Assembly: GCF_000160695.1 (NCBI RefSeq)
Contig: NZ_GG694006.1
Span: 200,329-264,328 of the forward strand
Source of the DNA: Centipeda flueggei ATCC 43531
Lineage (GTDB): Bacteria; Bacillota; Negativicutes; Selenomonadales; Selenomonadaceae
DNA: 64,000 nucleotides
Direction of reading: 5' to 3'
In this document: piece by piece, positions 44,683-55,468 of the stretch
How the letters are laid out: each line of letters opens with the position of its first letter
How positions within the stretch are numbered: position 1 is the first letter of the stretch
Translations under genes and position numbers: made by a program
Notes under the pieces: generated by a model
The model's database searches: none
What the model saw: only the letters and a program-made list of their open reading frames with translations
What the model was told of the DNA's origin: nothing

Positions 44683-46967
44683 GAGTGCGTCCCCTTGCGC
44701 GCACCTTTCTTTCGTTTCGTTGTCGGCTTCTTCGCCGCAGCGTCCGTCTCCTTCGTCTTTTCAAGGGCTTCCTGTGCACGCTTTTTCTGGCGTGCCAGCT
44801 CCTTTTCGATGGGGCTGCCGATGCGCGAAGGGCACGCCTCGTTGCTGCAGTACAGGATAGCACGCCCCGTACGGTAGCGATGCTTCTGCATAAATGCGCC
44901 GCAGGTTTTGCAGGTCTCCTTCTGGGGCTCATCCCACGTCGTATAGTCACATTCAGGATAGCGGTCGCAGCCGAAGAATGCGCGCCCGCGGCGGCTCTTT
45001 CGCTCGACGATCCGCCCGCCGCACTTAGGACACAGAACCCCCGTGTCACGCAGAAGAGGTTTTGCATTACGGCACTCAGGGAAACCGGGACAGGCAAGAA
45101 ATTTGCCAAAACGTCCCTGCTTGACCACCATCATGCGGCCGCACTTATCGCAAGGAATATCGGTGACCTCCTCGGGGAGCTCCACCGTGCCGATGGCATC
45201 CTCCGCTTTTTTCAGCGTCTGTTCGAATGGTGTATAAAAGCTGCCGAGCAACTCATTCTTGTCAAGTGATCCGTCAGCGACGCCATCAAGTTCTCCCTCC
45301 AGATTTGCCGTGAACTTGACATCGACGATGTTCTTGAAATGCTCCTCAAGCATATCTGTGACGATAAAGCCCAACTCCGTCGGACGGAACTGCTTTTCCC
45401 GCCGCTCTACGTAGCCACGCTTCTGGATGGTCTCGATGATGGGCGCGTACGTACTCGGACGACCGATCCCTAATTCCTCAAGGGCCTTGACAATCGACGC
45501 ATCATTGTAGCGCGGCGGCGGCTCGGTAAAGTGCTGCTCAGGATTCAATGCTCCCAGCGTCAGGGGATCACCGTCCACGAGGTCGGGCAGGAGCGTGTCC
45601 TTCTCCTTCTTTGCCGTTTCCGCTCCAACATAGACAGCAGTGAAGCCCTTGAACTTCAGCTTCGAGCCATGCGCGCGAAGACGATAGTCCCCCGCCGCAA
45701 TCTGCGCCGCGATGGTGTCGTAGAGGGCGGCGGACATCTGACTGGCGGAGAATCGCTGCCAGATGAGCGTATAGAGACGGAGCTGATCTCGGTTCAGATA
45801 GCTCTCCACCTCTGCGGGCGTACGCAGGATACTCGTCGGTCTTATTGCTTCGTGTGCATCCTGCGCCTTCTTCCCCATCGCGTAGACATTCGGACGGGGC
45901 GGAACATACTCTTTTCCGTACTCTTCACTGAGGAAACTGCGCGCCTCGTCCACGGCAAGATTCGAAATGCGCGTCGAGTCGGTACGCATATACGTGATGA
46001 GGCCGGTCGCACCGTGACGACCAAGAACAACGCCCTCGTAGAGCTGCTGAGCGATCATCATCGTGCGCCCCGACGTAAACCCGAGCTTGCGTGCCGCATC
46101 CTGCTGCAGAGAACTGGTCGTAAAAGGCGGCGCGGCTTTCTTCCTGCGCTCACTGCGCTTGACCTCTTGTACGGAAAAGCTACGCTGTGCCAGATCGTCC
46201 GTCAAAGTCTTTGTTTCCGCTTCGTTATGGAGGGAAAGTTTTTTCCCGTATGCATGGGTCACCTCGGCGGTAAATGCATGCTTCCCCTTTTTCAGCTTTG
46301 CCTCGACCGTCCAGTACTCTTCGGATTGAAACGCCTCAATCTCGCGCTCACGGTCGCAGATCAGACGCACGGTAACCGACTGGACGCGCCCTGCGGACAG
46401 CCCCTTACGTACCTTGCGCCAGAGGAGGGGCGACAGCTGATAGCCAACGATGCGGTCCAGCATACGGCGTGCCTGCTGAGCATCCACCTGGGCCATGTGA
46501 ATTGGCCGCGGGTGATGCACCGCCTCCTCAATCGCAGGTTTTGTGATTTCGTGAAAGACGATGCGGCAGTCCGTCGCAGGATCAACGCCAAGGATATGCG
46601 CAAGATGCCATGCAATTGCCTCCCCCTCACGGTCAGGATCGCTCGCCAGATAGATTTTATCGGCATCCTTTGCCTCTTTTTTGAGTGTACGGATCAGATC
46701 GCCTTTCCCACGCACATTAATGTATTTCGGCTCAAAGTTATGTTCCACATCAATGCCAAATTGACTTTTGGGCAAATCGCGCAAATGTCCCATCGATGCA
46801 CGAACAGTATACTGTTTGCCGAGGTGCCTCTCGATGGTCTTTGCCTTTGCAGGAGACTCCACGATCACCAGAATTTTTTTCTGTGACTTTTTTTCCGCCG
46901 TTTTCACTGTCTTCGTTTTTTTCGCTGTGCCGGCTTTTGCCTTTCGGGCAGATGCTTGCGTCGCCAA
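44679..46967 (-). CDS. topA: DNA topoisomerase I
   Basis: Relaxes negative supercoils by single-strand passage. The TOPRIM motif [19 protein letters not shown] and the active-site Tyr in [17 protein letters not shown] are intact. Three C-terminal Cys4 zinc fingers are visible (CDKC, CPKC and CKTC starts). A Lys/Ala-rich N-terminal extension precedes [20 protein letters not shown]. The TTG at 46967 is preferred (AAGGA 9 nt upstream); an ATG at 47009 inside dprA is an alternative. About 762 aa. Confidence 0.95.
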   Translation of the reverse strand: MATQASARKAKAGTAKKTKTVKTAEKKSQKKILVIVESPAKAKTIERHLGKQYTVRASMGHLRDLPKSQFGIDVEHNFEPKYINVRGKGDLIRTLKKEAKDADKIYLASDPDREGEAIAWHLAHILGVDPATDCRIVFHEITKPAIEEAVHHPRPIHMAQVDAQQARRMLDRIVGYQLSPLLWRKVRKGLSAGRVQSVTVRLICDREREIEAFQSEEYWTVEAKLKKGKHAFTAEVTHAYGKKLSLHNEAETKTLTDDLAQRSFSVQEVKRSERRKKAAPPFTTSSLQQDAARKLGFTSGRTMMIAQQLYEGVVLGRHGATGLITYMRTDSTRISNLAVDEARSFLSEEYGKEYVPPRPNVYAMGKKAQDAHEAIRPTSILRTPAEVESYLNRDQLRLYTLIWQRFSASQMSAALYDTIAAQIAAGDYRLRAHGSKLKFKGFTAVYVGAETAKKEKDTLLPDLVDGDPLTLGALNPEQHFTEPPPRYNDASIVKALEELGIGRPSTYAPIIETIQKRGYVERREKQFRPTELGFIVTDMLEEHFKNIVDVKFTANLEGELDGVADGSLDKNELLGSFYTPFEQTLKKAEDAIGTVELPEEVTDIPCDKCGRMMVVKQGRFGKFLACPGFPECRNAKPLLRDTGVLCPKCGGRIVERKSRRGRAFFGCDRYPECDYTTWDEPQKETCKTCGAFMQKHRYRTGRAILYCSNEACPSRIGSPIEKELARQKKRAQEALEKTKETDAAAKKPTTKRKKGARKGTHS

Positions 46968-46971
46968 TCCG

Positions 46972-48063
46972 TCAGTTCCTTTCGGCACGCCGATAGGCGT
47001 GCATGTCATTTTCTATGATAACTCCCTTTAGCTGCATCTGCAGGAGAAGGAGCGGGAGACTCGTTGTCGTGCTCACAGGCAGACTGTCGATAATTTCATC
47101 CATGGTCAGCGCGTGGTCGAAGGAGAGCACCTGATAGATATGGGCCTCTTCCGGCGTCAACTGGGTACGGACAGAGCGGCGCGGCGATTCAACGAGGTGC
47201 ATCTCTTCGAGAATTTCACGCGGAGATTCCACAAGGCGTGCCCCTGCACGGATGAGGTTATGGCAGCCGCCGCTCTGCGGCGAATAGATGCTGCCGGGAA
47301 TCGCATAGACCTCGCGACCCTCGCTGAGTGCCATCTCAGCGGTGATCAAGGAGCCGCTGCGTCGTGCCGCCTCAACGACAAGCACTCCCTCCGCGAGTCC
47401 GCTGATGATGCGATTGCGCGCAGGAAAGAACATGGGCAGCGGCTGCGTCCCGGGGGCATACTCTGAGAGGACTGCCCCGCCGGAAGTGCAAATCTCCGCC
47501 AACAAGCGTCGATTCTCCGACGGATAGGCAACATCCACCCCGCAGCCGAGCACCGCGACCGTCCGACCGCTGCGCAGCGCACCGCGATGTGCACGGGTAT
47601 CAATCCCGCGTGCCGCCCCGCTGACCACGGTGACACCTGCGGCGGCAAGATGCTCCGCGAACTCCAGCGCGGCGGCCTCCCCATATCCCGAAAACTTACG
47701 TGCACCGACAATACTGATGCGTCGTACATCAGGCAGCAATGTGCCGCGGCAGTATAGTACAAGCGGCGGATCAAAGATCTCACGCAGAACGATCGGATAG
47801 CGTTTATCCTCCATCGTTACCACAGCAACATCAAGGCGCCGACAGCTTTCTTCAAGTCGTTCCGGAAGATGCGGATCCGATTGAATGTGCTGTGCCAGTA
47901 CATCAGCAACAACATCCGTGAGTACCCCCGCCGCACGCAGCGCATGGGCAGACATGGACCAGATCTCCTTCGCCGAAGAATACACTGCCAGCAGCTTCCG
48001 CATACGAACACTGCCCACCTGCGGACAGCGCAGAAGTGCCGCCAGATACCACCGATCACCCAT
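46972..48063 (-). CDS. dprA: DNA processing protein DprA (Smf)
   Basis: Loads RecA on incoming single-stranded DNA during transformation. A SAM-like N-terminal domain precedes the Rossmann core: ISIVGARKFSGYGEAAALEF, VVSGAARGIDTRAHRGAL, VAVLGCGVDVAYPSENRRLL, and IISGLAEGVLVVEAARRSGS. A winged-helix DML1-like end follows. The ATG at 48063 has GGGGAG upstream and gives 363 aa. It leads the dprA-topA-trmFO-hslV-hslU run with a 4-nt gap to topA. Confidence 0.95.
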   Translation of the reverse strand: MGDRWYLAALLRCPQVGSVRMRKLLAVYSSAKEIWSMSAHALRAAGVLTDVVADVLAQHIQSDPHLPERLEESCRRLDVAVVTMEDKRYPIVLREIFDPPLVLYCRGTLLPDVRRISIVGARKFSGYGEAAALEFAEHLAAAGVTVVSGAARGIDTRAHRGALRSGRTVAVLGCGVDVAYPSENRRLLAEICTSGGAVLSEYAPGTQPLPMFFPARNRIISGLAEGVLVVEAARRSGSLITAEMALSEGREVYAIPGSIYSPQSGGCHNLIRAGARLVESPREILEEMHLVESPRRSVRTQLTPEEAHIYQVLSFDHALTMDEIIDSLPVSTTTSLPLLLLQMQLKGVIIENDMHAYRRAERN

Positions 48064-48136
48064 TCTATACACGCTCCCCATCTTACCTAAATTCAGGAAA
48101 GAATGCAACTAGCTGCCGCTGTTTTGTTCTATATTA

Positions 48137-48214
48137 TTATCTGGGAAACAACTTATCTCCAAAAGCATAATAAACCATCAAAAAGATGAGAAGGAGTAAA
48201 AAAATATCAGCCAT
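48137..48214 (-). CDS. candidate small membrane peptide, 25 aa
   Basis: An ATG frame preceded by TAGGAG (8 nt spacing) encodes 25 residues: MADIFLLLLIFLMVYYAFG, then DKLFPR, then TAA. It would form one transmembrane helix with a charged tail. It lies between the NlpC terminator and dprA on the same strand. No similar family comes to mind apart from generic one-helix peptides such as KdpF. Support is the good ribosome site and strong hydrophobic bias; chance is possible at this length. Confidence 0.45.
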   Translation of the reverse strand: MADIFLLLLIFLMVYYAFGDKLFPR

Positions 48215-48230
48215 CAAGACAGCTCCTATA

Positions 48231-48255
48231 AAAAAAGAGGGGCTGAGCCCCTCCC
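48231..48255 (-). terminator. rho-independent terminator after the NlpC/P60 gene
   Basis: Minus strand: GAGGGGCT and AGCCCCTC form a tight stem around CA, followed by a run of seven T. Confidence 0.9.
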
Positions 48256-48268
48256 AGATTCTGCATCA

Positions 48269-48931
48269 TCACATCACGCGACGTGCACCGATATAGCATG
48301 CGCCCCAATAACCGCCGTACAGATTGTCAATTGCGACACCACGGCTCGACGAGGCATTAATAAAGTTGCCATCACCAAGGTAGATGCCGACGTGTGACGG
48401 TCCGTAATCATATGTGGAGAAAAATACGAGATCGCCAGGAACCATCTCTGCCGACGAAACTGGATAGCCGACCTCATACTGAGCATCCGCTGTGCGCGGC
48501 AGGTAAATCCCCGCGTTCGCAAAAACGTAGCGGACGAAACCGGAGCAGTCAAACCCCGCCGGTGTCGTTCCACCGAACGAGTACGGCACGCCAATATACT
48601 GCATGGAGTCTGAAACAATGCGGCGGACAAAGTAGTTTGACCCGCGGCTGACCTGCGGCATTGACTTGCCAAGGAGTGCCTCATATGTTGCCGGCCCAAC
48701 AAGTCCATCCGCATCCAGTCCGTGTGCTGCTTGGAATTCCTTGACAGCCTCCGCCGTCGCTGGGCCGAAATCACCATCAGCGGCAACATCATAACCATAA
48801 TTAGAAAGCTGTCCTTGAATCTCGGCAACATCCGTTCCTTGATCACCAATCTGGAATGACTCTGCGCTCGCAATGGAGGCGAAGCAGAGAAGCATTGCGG
48901 ATAATGCAAGAATCTTGATTTTCTTTCGCAA
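48269..48931 (-). CDS. secreted NlpC/P60 peptidoglycan endopeptidase with peptidoglycan-binding domain
   Basis: Cell-wall hydrolase that cleaves stem peptides. A signal peptide (KILALSAMLLCFASIASA, cleavage before ES) is followed by a PG_binding_1 domain (about 25-85; DVAADGDFGPATAEAVKEFQ, DGLVGPATYEALLG). The catalytic NlpC/P60 domain (about 100-220) has Cys in FDCSGFVRYVF, His in PSHVGIYLGDG and a third polar residue later. The TTG start at 48931 has GGAAGG upstream and gives 220 aa. It lies 35 nt after rnpB with no terminator between. Confidence 0.93.
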   Translation of the reverse strand: MRKKIKILALSAMLLCFASIASAESFQIGDQGTDVAEIQGQLSNYGYDVAADGDFGPATAEAVKEFQAAHGLDADGLVGPATYEALLGKSMPQVSRGSNYFVRRIVSDSMQYIGVPYSFGGTTPAGFDCSGFVRYVFANAGIYLPRTADAQYEVGYPVSSAEMVPGDLVFFSTYDYGPSHVGIYLGDGNFINASSSRGVAIDNLYGGYWGACYIGARRVM

Positions 48932-48966
48932 GCAAACACTTCCTTCCATAAGTGCACAATAACATT

Positions 48967-49329
48967 GGCTACGAGAAACCAATAAGCCGAGTTCTGTTCC
49001 GCCAAAAGGAGGCGGTGACAATCATTTATCTGGGGCGCCTGTTGCCAAGCGTCTCAAGCGACACTACCCGGAAGGCCGACGGGCCGCCGGAGATCCTTCC
49101 CTATTTGGTCTTGCTCCATGTGGGGTTTACCAAAGCCAGCCGATCACCCGACTGCTGGTGCGCTCTTACCGCACCTTTCCACCCTTACCGACAGAATCGG
49201 CGGTCTAAATTTCTATGGCACTGTCCCTAAGGTTACCCTCGCTGGACGTTATCCAGCACACTGCCCTGTGGAGCTCGGACTTTCCTCATCTGCCGCATGA
49301 CAGACGCGATTGTCTCGGCCTCTCGTACC
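48967..49329 (-). ncRNA. rnpB: RNase P RNA, bacterial class A
   Basis: Catalytic RNA that matures tRNA 5' ends. On the minus strand the conserved core GAGGAAAGTCCGAGCTCCAC appears near the 5' end, ACAGTGCCATAGAAA and GGTAAACCCCAC in the middle, and ACAGAACTCGGCTTATTGG near the 3' end. The P1 helix ends GGTACGAGA and TCTCGTAGCC pair and set the approximate limits. A strong promoter lies just upstream. Confidence 0.96.
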
Positions 49330-49339
49330 AACGGTAAAG

Positions 49340-49369
49340 ATTATACCATATATGGTATGTAGGTGTCAA
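49340..49369 (-). promoter_or_regulatory. promoter of rnpB
   Basis: Minus strand: perfect TTGACA and perfect TATAAT with an 18-nt spacer. A-tract DNA further upstream (49430-49460) could act as an UP-like element. Confidence 0.85.
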
Positions 49370-49471
49370 AAACAGTCCTGTGCCATGTAGTACATGCCAT
49401 AAAGCGACTCTATAGGAACAGAATATCTATTTTTACTCAATTTTTTTTAAATTTTTTGGAAAACACATCAA

Positions 49472-50416
49472 TTAAATTGAATCCTTCCACGCTTTTCCGA
49501 CAAGATCCTGTATAGCCAACAGTTTTTTACCGTGAAGATACTGTCCAAGTCCATCACAGATTTTCATTGTAATCTTGGGATCAGCGAAATTTGCCGTGCC
49601 GACAGCAACAGCAGATGCTCCGGCAAGGAAGAATTCCACTGCATCCTGCCACGAGGCAATCCCGCCCATGCCGATCACTGGAATGTGAACGACGTGCGCC
49701 ACCTCCCACACCATACGCACAGCAATGGGTTTCACAGCGGGGCCTGAAAGCCCTCCCGTTCTGTTCCCGAGTACAGGCTGCCAGCGATGTATGTCAATCT
49801 GCATTCCTACAAGCGTATTAATGAGCGATACGGCGTCTGCGCCTGCATCCTCCACGGCAAGAGCCATCTCCGTAATACTGGTTACATTCGGAGACAGCTT
49901 AGCCATGACGGGATGATTGCTCTTTGCACGTACTGCACGCACGACCTCTGCCGCCGCACGCGGGTCCGTGCCAAAGACAATCCCTCCTTCCCTGACATTC
50001 GGACAGGAAATATTGACTTCAAGCGCCGCCACACCAGGAACGTTCAGACGATCAGCAACCTCCGCATACTCCTCAACAGAACTTCCGGAGATATTGACAA
50101 TAACGTTCATTCCATAGTCTTGAATACGCGGCAGAGTCTCGTGGAGGAAGACCTCTACCCCTGGATTCTCGAGACCGATGCAGTTAAGCATTCCCTGTGG
50201 AGTCTCTGCAATCCGCACACCGTCATTGCCGCGCCGTGGTCGGAGCGTTGTCCCTTTAACCATCACGCCGCCAAGGCGTGAGAGATCAACGAAGTCCGCA
50301 TACTCCTCGCCGAAACCGAACGTACCTGATGCCGTGAGCACGGGGGTCCTCATCTCAATGCCCGCAATATTGGTGCGAAGCAGTGCATCATAAGAAGTGT
50401 CCATGCTATAAGACAT
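49472..50416 (-). CDS. pyrD: dihydroorotate dehydrogenase, type 1B catalytic subunit
   Basis: Oxidises dihydroorotate to orotate and passes electrons through PyrK to NAD+. FMN-barrel motifs include VLTASGTFGFGEEYADF and the catalytic Cys loop VNISCPNVREGGIVFG (Cys is the class 1 base). IPVIGMGGIASWQDAVEF binds phosphate. ATG 50416 follows AGGAGGTG; 314 aa. It overlaps pyrK by 11 nt and is the last gene of the pyr operon. Confidence 0.97.
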   Translation of the reverse strand: MSYSMDTSYDALLRTNIAGIEMRTPVLTASGTFGFGEEYADFVDLSRLGGVMVKGTTLRPRRGNDGVRIAETPQGMLNCIGLENPGVEVFLHETLPRIQDYGMNVIVNISGSSVEEYAEVADRLNVPGVAALEVNISCPNVREGGIVFGTDPRAAAEVVRAVRAKSNHPVMAKLSPNVTSITEMALAVEDAGADAVSLINTLVGMQIDIHRWQPVLGNRTGGLSGPAVKPIAVRMVWEVAHVVHIPVIGMGGIASWQDAVEFFLAGASAVAVGTANFADPKITMKICDGLGQYLHGKKLLAIQDLVGKAWKDSI

Positions 50417-51170
50417 TGCTGTACACCTCCTCAGCAGAGAACACGGGGCCATCCTTGCAGACCTTGCGCCGCCCGCTGCGCGTATCTACGGCACAGGAAA
50501 GGCACGCCCCGAGTCCGCACGCCATACGGCGCTCCAACGACACCTCACAGGGCAGACTGAAGGACGCCGTCATCTGGGCGACGCGCTCCATCATGATCGG
50601 CGGGCCGCAGACGGCGACCGCATCATAATCCCCCTCCTGCAGGAGCTTCGGCAGAAGCGCTGTCACAAAGCCTTCTATACCGTACGAACCATCATCTGTT
50701 GTCGCGTGAACAGCGCGGACATGGGGACGAAACAGAGCCTCCCAGAAGAGTTCCGCCTTCGTGCGCCCCCCCATCAGTATGGAGGAACTGCCATGCGCCG
50801 CCGCAAAAAAGAGAAGGGGCGCCAGCCCCATCCCTCCTCCAACAAGCAGTGGATGTCGATACGTGACGTTAAAGCCATGCCCCAGAGGGCCGAGCACGGA
50901 GATCATCTCCCCCGCACCCGCCGCAGCGAGGAGCTCTGTCCCACGCCCGACAACGCGATAGATGATGCGGATCGCCCCCTCCTCTGCAGAGGTCTCTGCG
51001 ATGCCGAGCGGACGCCGCAGTAGTGCTCCGCCATGCGGGACGGTGACTTCAACGAACTGTCCCGGCCGTGCACTGCGGGCAATCGTCGGGGCAGACAGCG
51101 TCAGATCATAGATCCCCGCCATCGGGCTCCGCTGATGCAGGACGCGGGCATCCTCACATATCTTAGGCAA
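50406..51170 (-). CDS. pyrK: dihydroorotate dehydrogenase electron transfer subunit
   Basis: Ferredoxin-reductase-like subunit with FAD and a [2Fe-2S] cluster that couples PyrD to NAD+. The FAD motif RRPLGIAET, the NAD-binding [14 protein letters not shown], and the cluster Cys residues in CGLGACLSC and KVCKDGPVF are present. TTG at 51170 has GGAGG 8 nt upstream and overlaps the carB end; an ATG at 51176 sits too close to that site. About 254 aa. Confidence 0.93.
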   Translation of the reverse strand: MPKICEDARVLHQRSPMAGIYDLTLSAPTIARSARPGQFVEVTVPHGGALLRRPLGIAETSAEEGAIRIIYRVVGRGTELLAAAGAGEMISVLGPLGHGFNVTYRHPLLVGGGMGLAPLLFFAAAHGSSSILMGGRTKAELFWEALFRPHVRAVHATTDDGSYGIEGFVTALLPKLLQEGDYDAVAVCGPPIMMERVAQMTASFSLPCEVSLERRMACGLGACLSCAVDTRSGRRKVCKDGPVFSAEEVYSNVL

Positions 51171-54100
51171 GATCATCCCCTCCGCCGACATAGTCCTGCA
51201 GTGCGAGTGCATAGACAAGACGCCGCTTCTGCATAAACTCGAGGACGCGGAGTACCTCCCAAGCCGTATCGAGAGAAGTGAGACACGCAATCCCGTGTTC
51301 AACCGTGGCGCGGCGAATCTTAAAGCCGTCGCGTGCCGAGTGCTTTCCCTGCGTCAACGTGTTGATGACCATGCTGATGCGCCCGCTCTTGATCATCTCG
51401 ATGATGTCCGTGCTGCGCTCATGCACCTTGCCGACGATCTCAACGTCGATGCCGAGCGACGCGATGACCTTCGCCGTCCCCTCTGTCGCCGCGATCTCAA
51501 AATCGAACTCAGAGAACGCCTTTGCAAGCTGCTTGAGCTCGTCCTTATCCTTATCCGCCACCGTAAAGAGCAGGCACCCCTTGGTCGGCACATTGAGCCC
51601 CGACCCGATAATCGCCTTGTAGAGCGCACGGGCATAGTGATAGTCAATGCCCATGACCTCACCCGTGGACTTCATCTCAGGGCCAAGCGAGATATCGACA
51701 TCCGTCATCTTGGCAAAGGAGAATACGGGGGCTTTGACAGCGACATAGGGACGCGGCGGAACGAGCCCCGAGTGGAAGCCGAGTTCCTTCAGCGTATGCC
51801 CCATCGCAACCTGCGTCGCAACGTGAACCATATTGACGTTCGTGATCTTCGAAAGGAATGGAACGGTACGGCTCGAACGCGGATTCACTTCGATGATGAA
51901 CACCTCGTCATGCGCCACGACGAATTGAATGTTGAGCAGCCCTTTGACATGCAGGGCAACGGCAAGACGCTTCGTATAGTCGATGATCGTGTAGATCACG
52001 CGTGCAGACAGCGTCTGCGGCGGATAGACCGCGATACTGTCGCCCGAGTGGACGCCGGCGCGCTCGATGTGCTCCATGATGCCCGGAATCACAACATCCA
52101 CACCATCGGAAATGGCATCAACCTCGACCTCGGTGCCCTGCATATAGCGATCCACGAGCACGGGATGATCCGGCGTCACCTTGACGGCACGGCCCATATA
52201 GTCGCGCAGCTCATCCTCATTGTAGACGATCTCCATCGCACGGCCGCCGAGGACATAGGAGGGGCGAACCATGACGGGATAGCCGATGCGCGCAGCACCT
52301 GTGACAGCATCGTCGAGATTTGTCACGCTGATGCCTTCAGGACGTGAAATCTCCGTCTCTGTCAGCACCTCTTCGAACCGCTCACGATCCTCGGAGCGGT
52401 CAATATCGTCAACGGACGTGCCATAGACATGCAGGCCGGCGCGTTCAAGTTCAGCCGCGAGGTTGATGGCCGTCTGTCCGCCGAACTGGACAATGATGCC
52501 GTCCGGTTTCTCCTTGTCGGCAATGTTCAGCACATCCTCCACCGTCAGCGGCTCAAAATAGAGACGGTCGGAGATGTCAAAGTCCGTGCTGACCGTCTCC
52601 GGATTGTTGTTGATGATGATGGCTTCGATACCCATCTCGCGCAGCGCCCATACAGAATGCACCGAGCAATAATCAAACTCCACGCCCTGACCGATGCGGA
52701 TCGGCCCCGAGCCGAGCACAATCACCTTTCTCTTGTTCGATACGGCGACCTCGTCCTCCGTCCCGCGGAAGGTGGAGTAGTAGTACGGCGTCATCGCCTC
52801 GAACTCAGCAGCACAGGTATCCACCATCTTATAGCACGGCAGAATATTGTTGCTGCGGCGCATCGTGCGGATTTCATCGCGCGTCTTATGGGTGATCTCG
52901 GCAATGGAAACATCGGCAAGACCGACCCACTTTGCAGCAGCGAGAAGATCTGGCGTGAGCGGCTCCTCCGCGAGCTGACGCTCAACATCCGCGATATGCT
53001 TCAGCTTATGGATGAACCACTTGTCCACCTTTGTGATGCGCGAGATGTCGTCCACGGACAGCTTGCCGCGGCGCAGCACCTCCGCCATGACAAAGATGCG
53101 CTCATCGTTGATGAGGGCAAGCTGTTTTTCCAGACGTTCATCATCCCAGTCGGCAAAACGTTCCAGATAGAGACGGTTCACGCCGATCTCGAGGGAACGA
53201 GCCGCCTTGAGAATAGCCCCCTCAAAACTGCGGTCAATGGACATGACCTCGCCCGTCGCCTTCATCTGCGTGCCAAGGGTATGATCCGCATAGACGAACT
53301 TGTCGAACGGCCAGCGCGGGAACTTCACCACGCAGTAGTCAATGGCAGGCTCAAAGCACGCCTTCGTCTTCTTCGTTACCGAGTTGACGATTTCATCCAG
53401 CGTATAGCCTATGGCGATCTTCGACGATACCTTCGCAATCGGGTAGCCCGTTGCCTTCGACGCGAGTGCCGAAGAACGGCTGACGCGCGGGTTCACCTCG
53501 ATGACGTAGTACTGATCGCTCTTCGTATCGAGCGCGTACTGTGCGTTGCAGCCGCCTTCAATGCCGAGTTCGCGGATGATCCGTAGACTGGCACTGCGCA
53601 GCATCTGATACTCGTGGTCGGTCAGGGTCTGCGCGGGCGCAACAACGATACTGTCTCCCGTATGGACACCGACAGGGTCAAAATTCTCCATACTGCAGAC
53701 GGTAATGCAGTTGTCGTTCCCGTCACGGATGACTTCGAACTCGATCTCCTTCCATCCCGCGACACTGCGCTCGATGAGCACCTGCCCGATCATGGAGTAG
53801 TTCAGCCCCTTGATGACGATGGCGATGAGTTCTTCCTCATTCTCAGCAATGCCGCCGCCCGTACCTCCCATGGTATAGGCAGGGCGAACGATGACAGGGT
53901 AGCCGATCGTGTTGGCAAAATCCACAGCTGCGTGGACATCCTCGACAATCAGGCTCTCGGGGATCGGCTCCCCGAGTTTCTCCATCGTCTCCTTAAAGCG
54001 CTCGCGATCCTCCGCCTTCTCGATGGCATCAAGAGACGTACCGAGGAGCTCCACACCGTACTCCGCCAGGATCCCCTTCTCTGCAAGCTGAACGGCAAGG

Positions 54101-54390
54101 TTTAGCCCCGCCTGTCCGCCGAGCGTGGCGAGAAGACCATCTGGCTTCTCCTTGGCAATAATCTCCGTCAGGAACTCCACCGTCAGCGGCTCGATGTAAA
54201 CACGGTCGGCGATATTGGTGTCCGTCATGATGGTGGCGGGATTGCTGTTGACGAGGACGACCTCCAGCCCGTCTTCCTTCAATGCACGGCAGGCCTGTGA
54301 GCCGGCATAGTCAAACTCTGCGGCTTGCCCGATAATGATGGGGCCGGAGCCGATCACCATGACTTTATTGAGATTTTCCTTACGCGGCAT
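51163..54390 (-). CDS. carB: carbamoyl-phosphate synthase, large subunit
   Basis: Makes carbamoyl phosphate from bicarbonate, ammonia (from CarA) and two ATP. Two ATP-grasp halves are visible: [20 protein letters not shown] near the start and [20 protein letters not shown] near residue 555. A C-terminal MGS-like allosteric domain follows (about 930-1075). At 1,075 aa it is complete. It lies 4 nt after carA. The C-terminal domain usually binds UMP; inhibition here is inferred. Confidence 0.98.
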   Translation of the reverse strand: MPRKENLNKVMVIGSGPIIIGQAAEFDYAGSQACRALKEDGLEVVLVNSNPATIMTDTNIADRVYIEPLTVEFLTEIIAKEKPDGLLATLGGQAGLNLAVQLAEKGILAEYGVELLGTSLDAIEKAEDRERFKETMEKLGEPIPESLIVEDVHAAVDFANTIGYPVIVRPAYTMGGTGGGIAENEEELIAIVIKGLNYSMIGQVLIERSVAGWKEIEFEVIRDGNDNCITVCSMENFDPVGVHTGDSIVVAPAQTLTDHEYQMLRSASLRIIRELGIEGGCNAQYALDTKSDQYYVIEVNPRVSRSSALASKATGYPIAKVSSKIAIGYTLDEIVNSVTKKTKACFEPAIDYCVVKFPRWPFDKFVYADHTLGTQMKATGEVMSIDRSFEGAILKAARSLEIGVNRLYLERFADWDDERLEKQLALINDERIFVMAEVLRRGKLSVDDISRITKVDKWFIHKLKHIADVERQLAEEPLTPDLLAAAKWVGLADVSIAEITHKTRDEIRTMRRSNNILPCYKMVDTCAAEFEAMTPYYYSTFRGTEDEVAVSNKRKVIVLGSGPIRIGQGVEFDYCSVHSVWALREMGIEAIIINNNPETVSTDFDISDRLYFEPLTVEDVLNIADKEKPDGIIVQFGGQTAINLAAELERAGLHVYGTSVDDIDRSEDRERFEEVLTETEISRPEGISVTNLDDAVTGAARIGYPVMVRPSYVLGGRAMEIVYNEDELRDYMGRAVKVTPDHPVLVDRYMQGTEVEVDAISDGVDVVIPGIMEHIERAGVHSGDSIAVYPPQTLSARVIYTIIDYTKRLAVALHVKGLLNIQFVVAHDEVFIIEVNPRSSRTVPFLSKITNVNMVHVATQVAMGHTLKELGFHSGLVPPRPYVAVKAPVFSFAKMTDVDISLGPEMKSTGEVMGIDYHYARALYKAIIGSGLNVPTKGCLLFTVADKDKDELKQLAKAFSEFDFEIAATEGTAKVIASLGIDVEIVGKVHERSTDIIEMIKSGRISMVINTLTQGKHSARDGFKIRRATVEHGIACLTSLDTAWEVLRVLEFMQKRRLVYALALQDYVGGGDDLA

Positions 54391-54394
54391 CCTC

Positions 54395-55468
54395 TCACTC
54401 CCCCTTCATCAGTGCCCAGAACTCATCAAAGAGATACATGTTATCGTCGGGTCCCGGCGCGGCCTCGGGATGATACTGCACCGAGAAGATTGGCAGCGAC
54501 GTGTGCCGCAGTCCCTCGACGGTATCATCGTTGACGTTCGTATGCGTAATGACGAGCGGTGTCCCCTCAAGCGAGGCGGGGTCAACCGCATAGCCGTGAT
54601 TCTGCGCCGAGATATGCACGCGGTTCATCCGCAGATTCTTGACAGGCTGATTGCCGCCGCGATGGCCAAACTTCATCTTATAAGTCTTTGCGCCAAAGGC
54701 GAGCGCGAGCAGCTGATGCCCGAGGCAGATGCCGAAGATCGGCTTCTTTCCCGCCATCTTCTGAATCTCCGCAACGATCTCAGGCACATCCTGCGGGTCT
54801 CCCGGTCCGTTGGACAGAAAGATGCCGTCGGGATTCAGCGCAAGCACCTCCTCGGCACTCGTATACGCAGGCAGTACCGTGATCTTCGCACCAAGGCGGT
54901 TGATATTTTCCAAAATGCTGCGCTTGACACCGAAGTCCAGCGCGGCAATATGCGGCGCGTCCTCCTGATCCGTCTCCATAATATAGACTTCGGGCGTTGT
55001 GACCATCGCCACGAGATCGCGCGGCAGCTCCTCCGCCTGCAGTGCAGCGATCTCATCCGGCTCCGTGCCGTCGGGGACGATCACTCCCTTCATCGAGCCC
55101 GCAGCGCGAATATGGCGTGTCACCGCTCGCGTGTCTACGTTATAAAGGCATGGAACCTTGCTCTGCGTGAGAAAGTCAATCAAGCTCTTCTCAGACTGCC
55201 AATTATTCGGTGCATCGCAGAGCTCACCGATGACAAAGCCGCGCACAAAGGGGCGGCGGGACTGCATAAATTTCTCTGCCGTACCATAGTTCCCAATCAG
55301 CGGGTAGGTCATCGTGAGAATCTGTCCACAGAACGACGGGTCGGTCAGACTTTCCTGATACCCCGTCATGGTCGTCGTAAAGACAACCTCCCCCACCGTC
55401 TTTGCGCTGCCGTCCAGCAGCTCTCCCGTATAGGACGAACCGTCCTCCAAAATCAGTTTTCCTCTCAT
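54395..55468 (-). CDS. carA: carbamoyl-phosphate synthase, small (glutaminase) subunit
   Basis: Releases ammonia from glutamine for CarB. A CPSase N-terminal domain ([17 protein letters not shown]) precedes a class I amidotransferase domain. The nucleophile Cys is in [15 protein letters not shown] (near 240), and the His/Glu pair in YHPEAAPGP (near 335). At 357 aa it is full length. It overlaps pyrC by 4 nt (ATGA). Confidence 0.97.
   Translation of the reverse strand: MRGKLILEDGSSYTGELLDGSAKTVGEVVFTTTMTGYQESLTDPSFCGQILTMTYPLIGNYGTAEKFMQSRRPFVRGFVIGELCDAPNNWQSEKSLIDFLTQSKVPCLYNVDTRAVTRHIRAAGSMKGVIVPDGTEPDEIAALQAEELPRDLVAMVTTPEVYIMETDQEDAPHIAALDFGVKRSILENINRLGAKITVLPAYTSAEEVLALNPDGIFLSNGPGDPQDVPEIVAEIQKMAGKKPIFGICLGHQLLALAFGAKTYKMKFGHRGGNQPVKNLRMNRVHISAQNHGYAVDPASLEGTPLVITHTNVNDDTVEGLRHTSLPIFSVQYHPEAAPGPDDNMYLFDEFWALMKGE

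Noticed and set aside
45531-46886. 451-codon frame on the plus strand
   Set aside because: Lies wholly opposite topA, which has all its catalytic motifs; composition is that of an antisense shadow. The same applies to long plus-strand frames opposite carB, carA, fabK and plsX.
49382-49399. CATGTA-C-TACATG-like inverted repeat between pyrD and rnpB
   Set aside because: Short, single copy, and no associated promoter or terminator; not enough to call a site.
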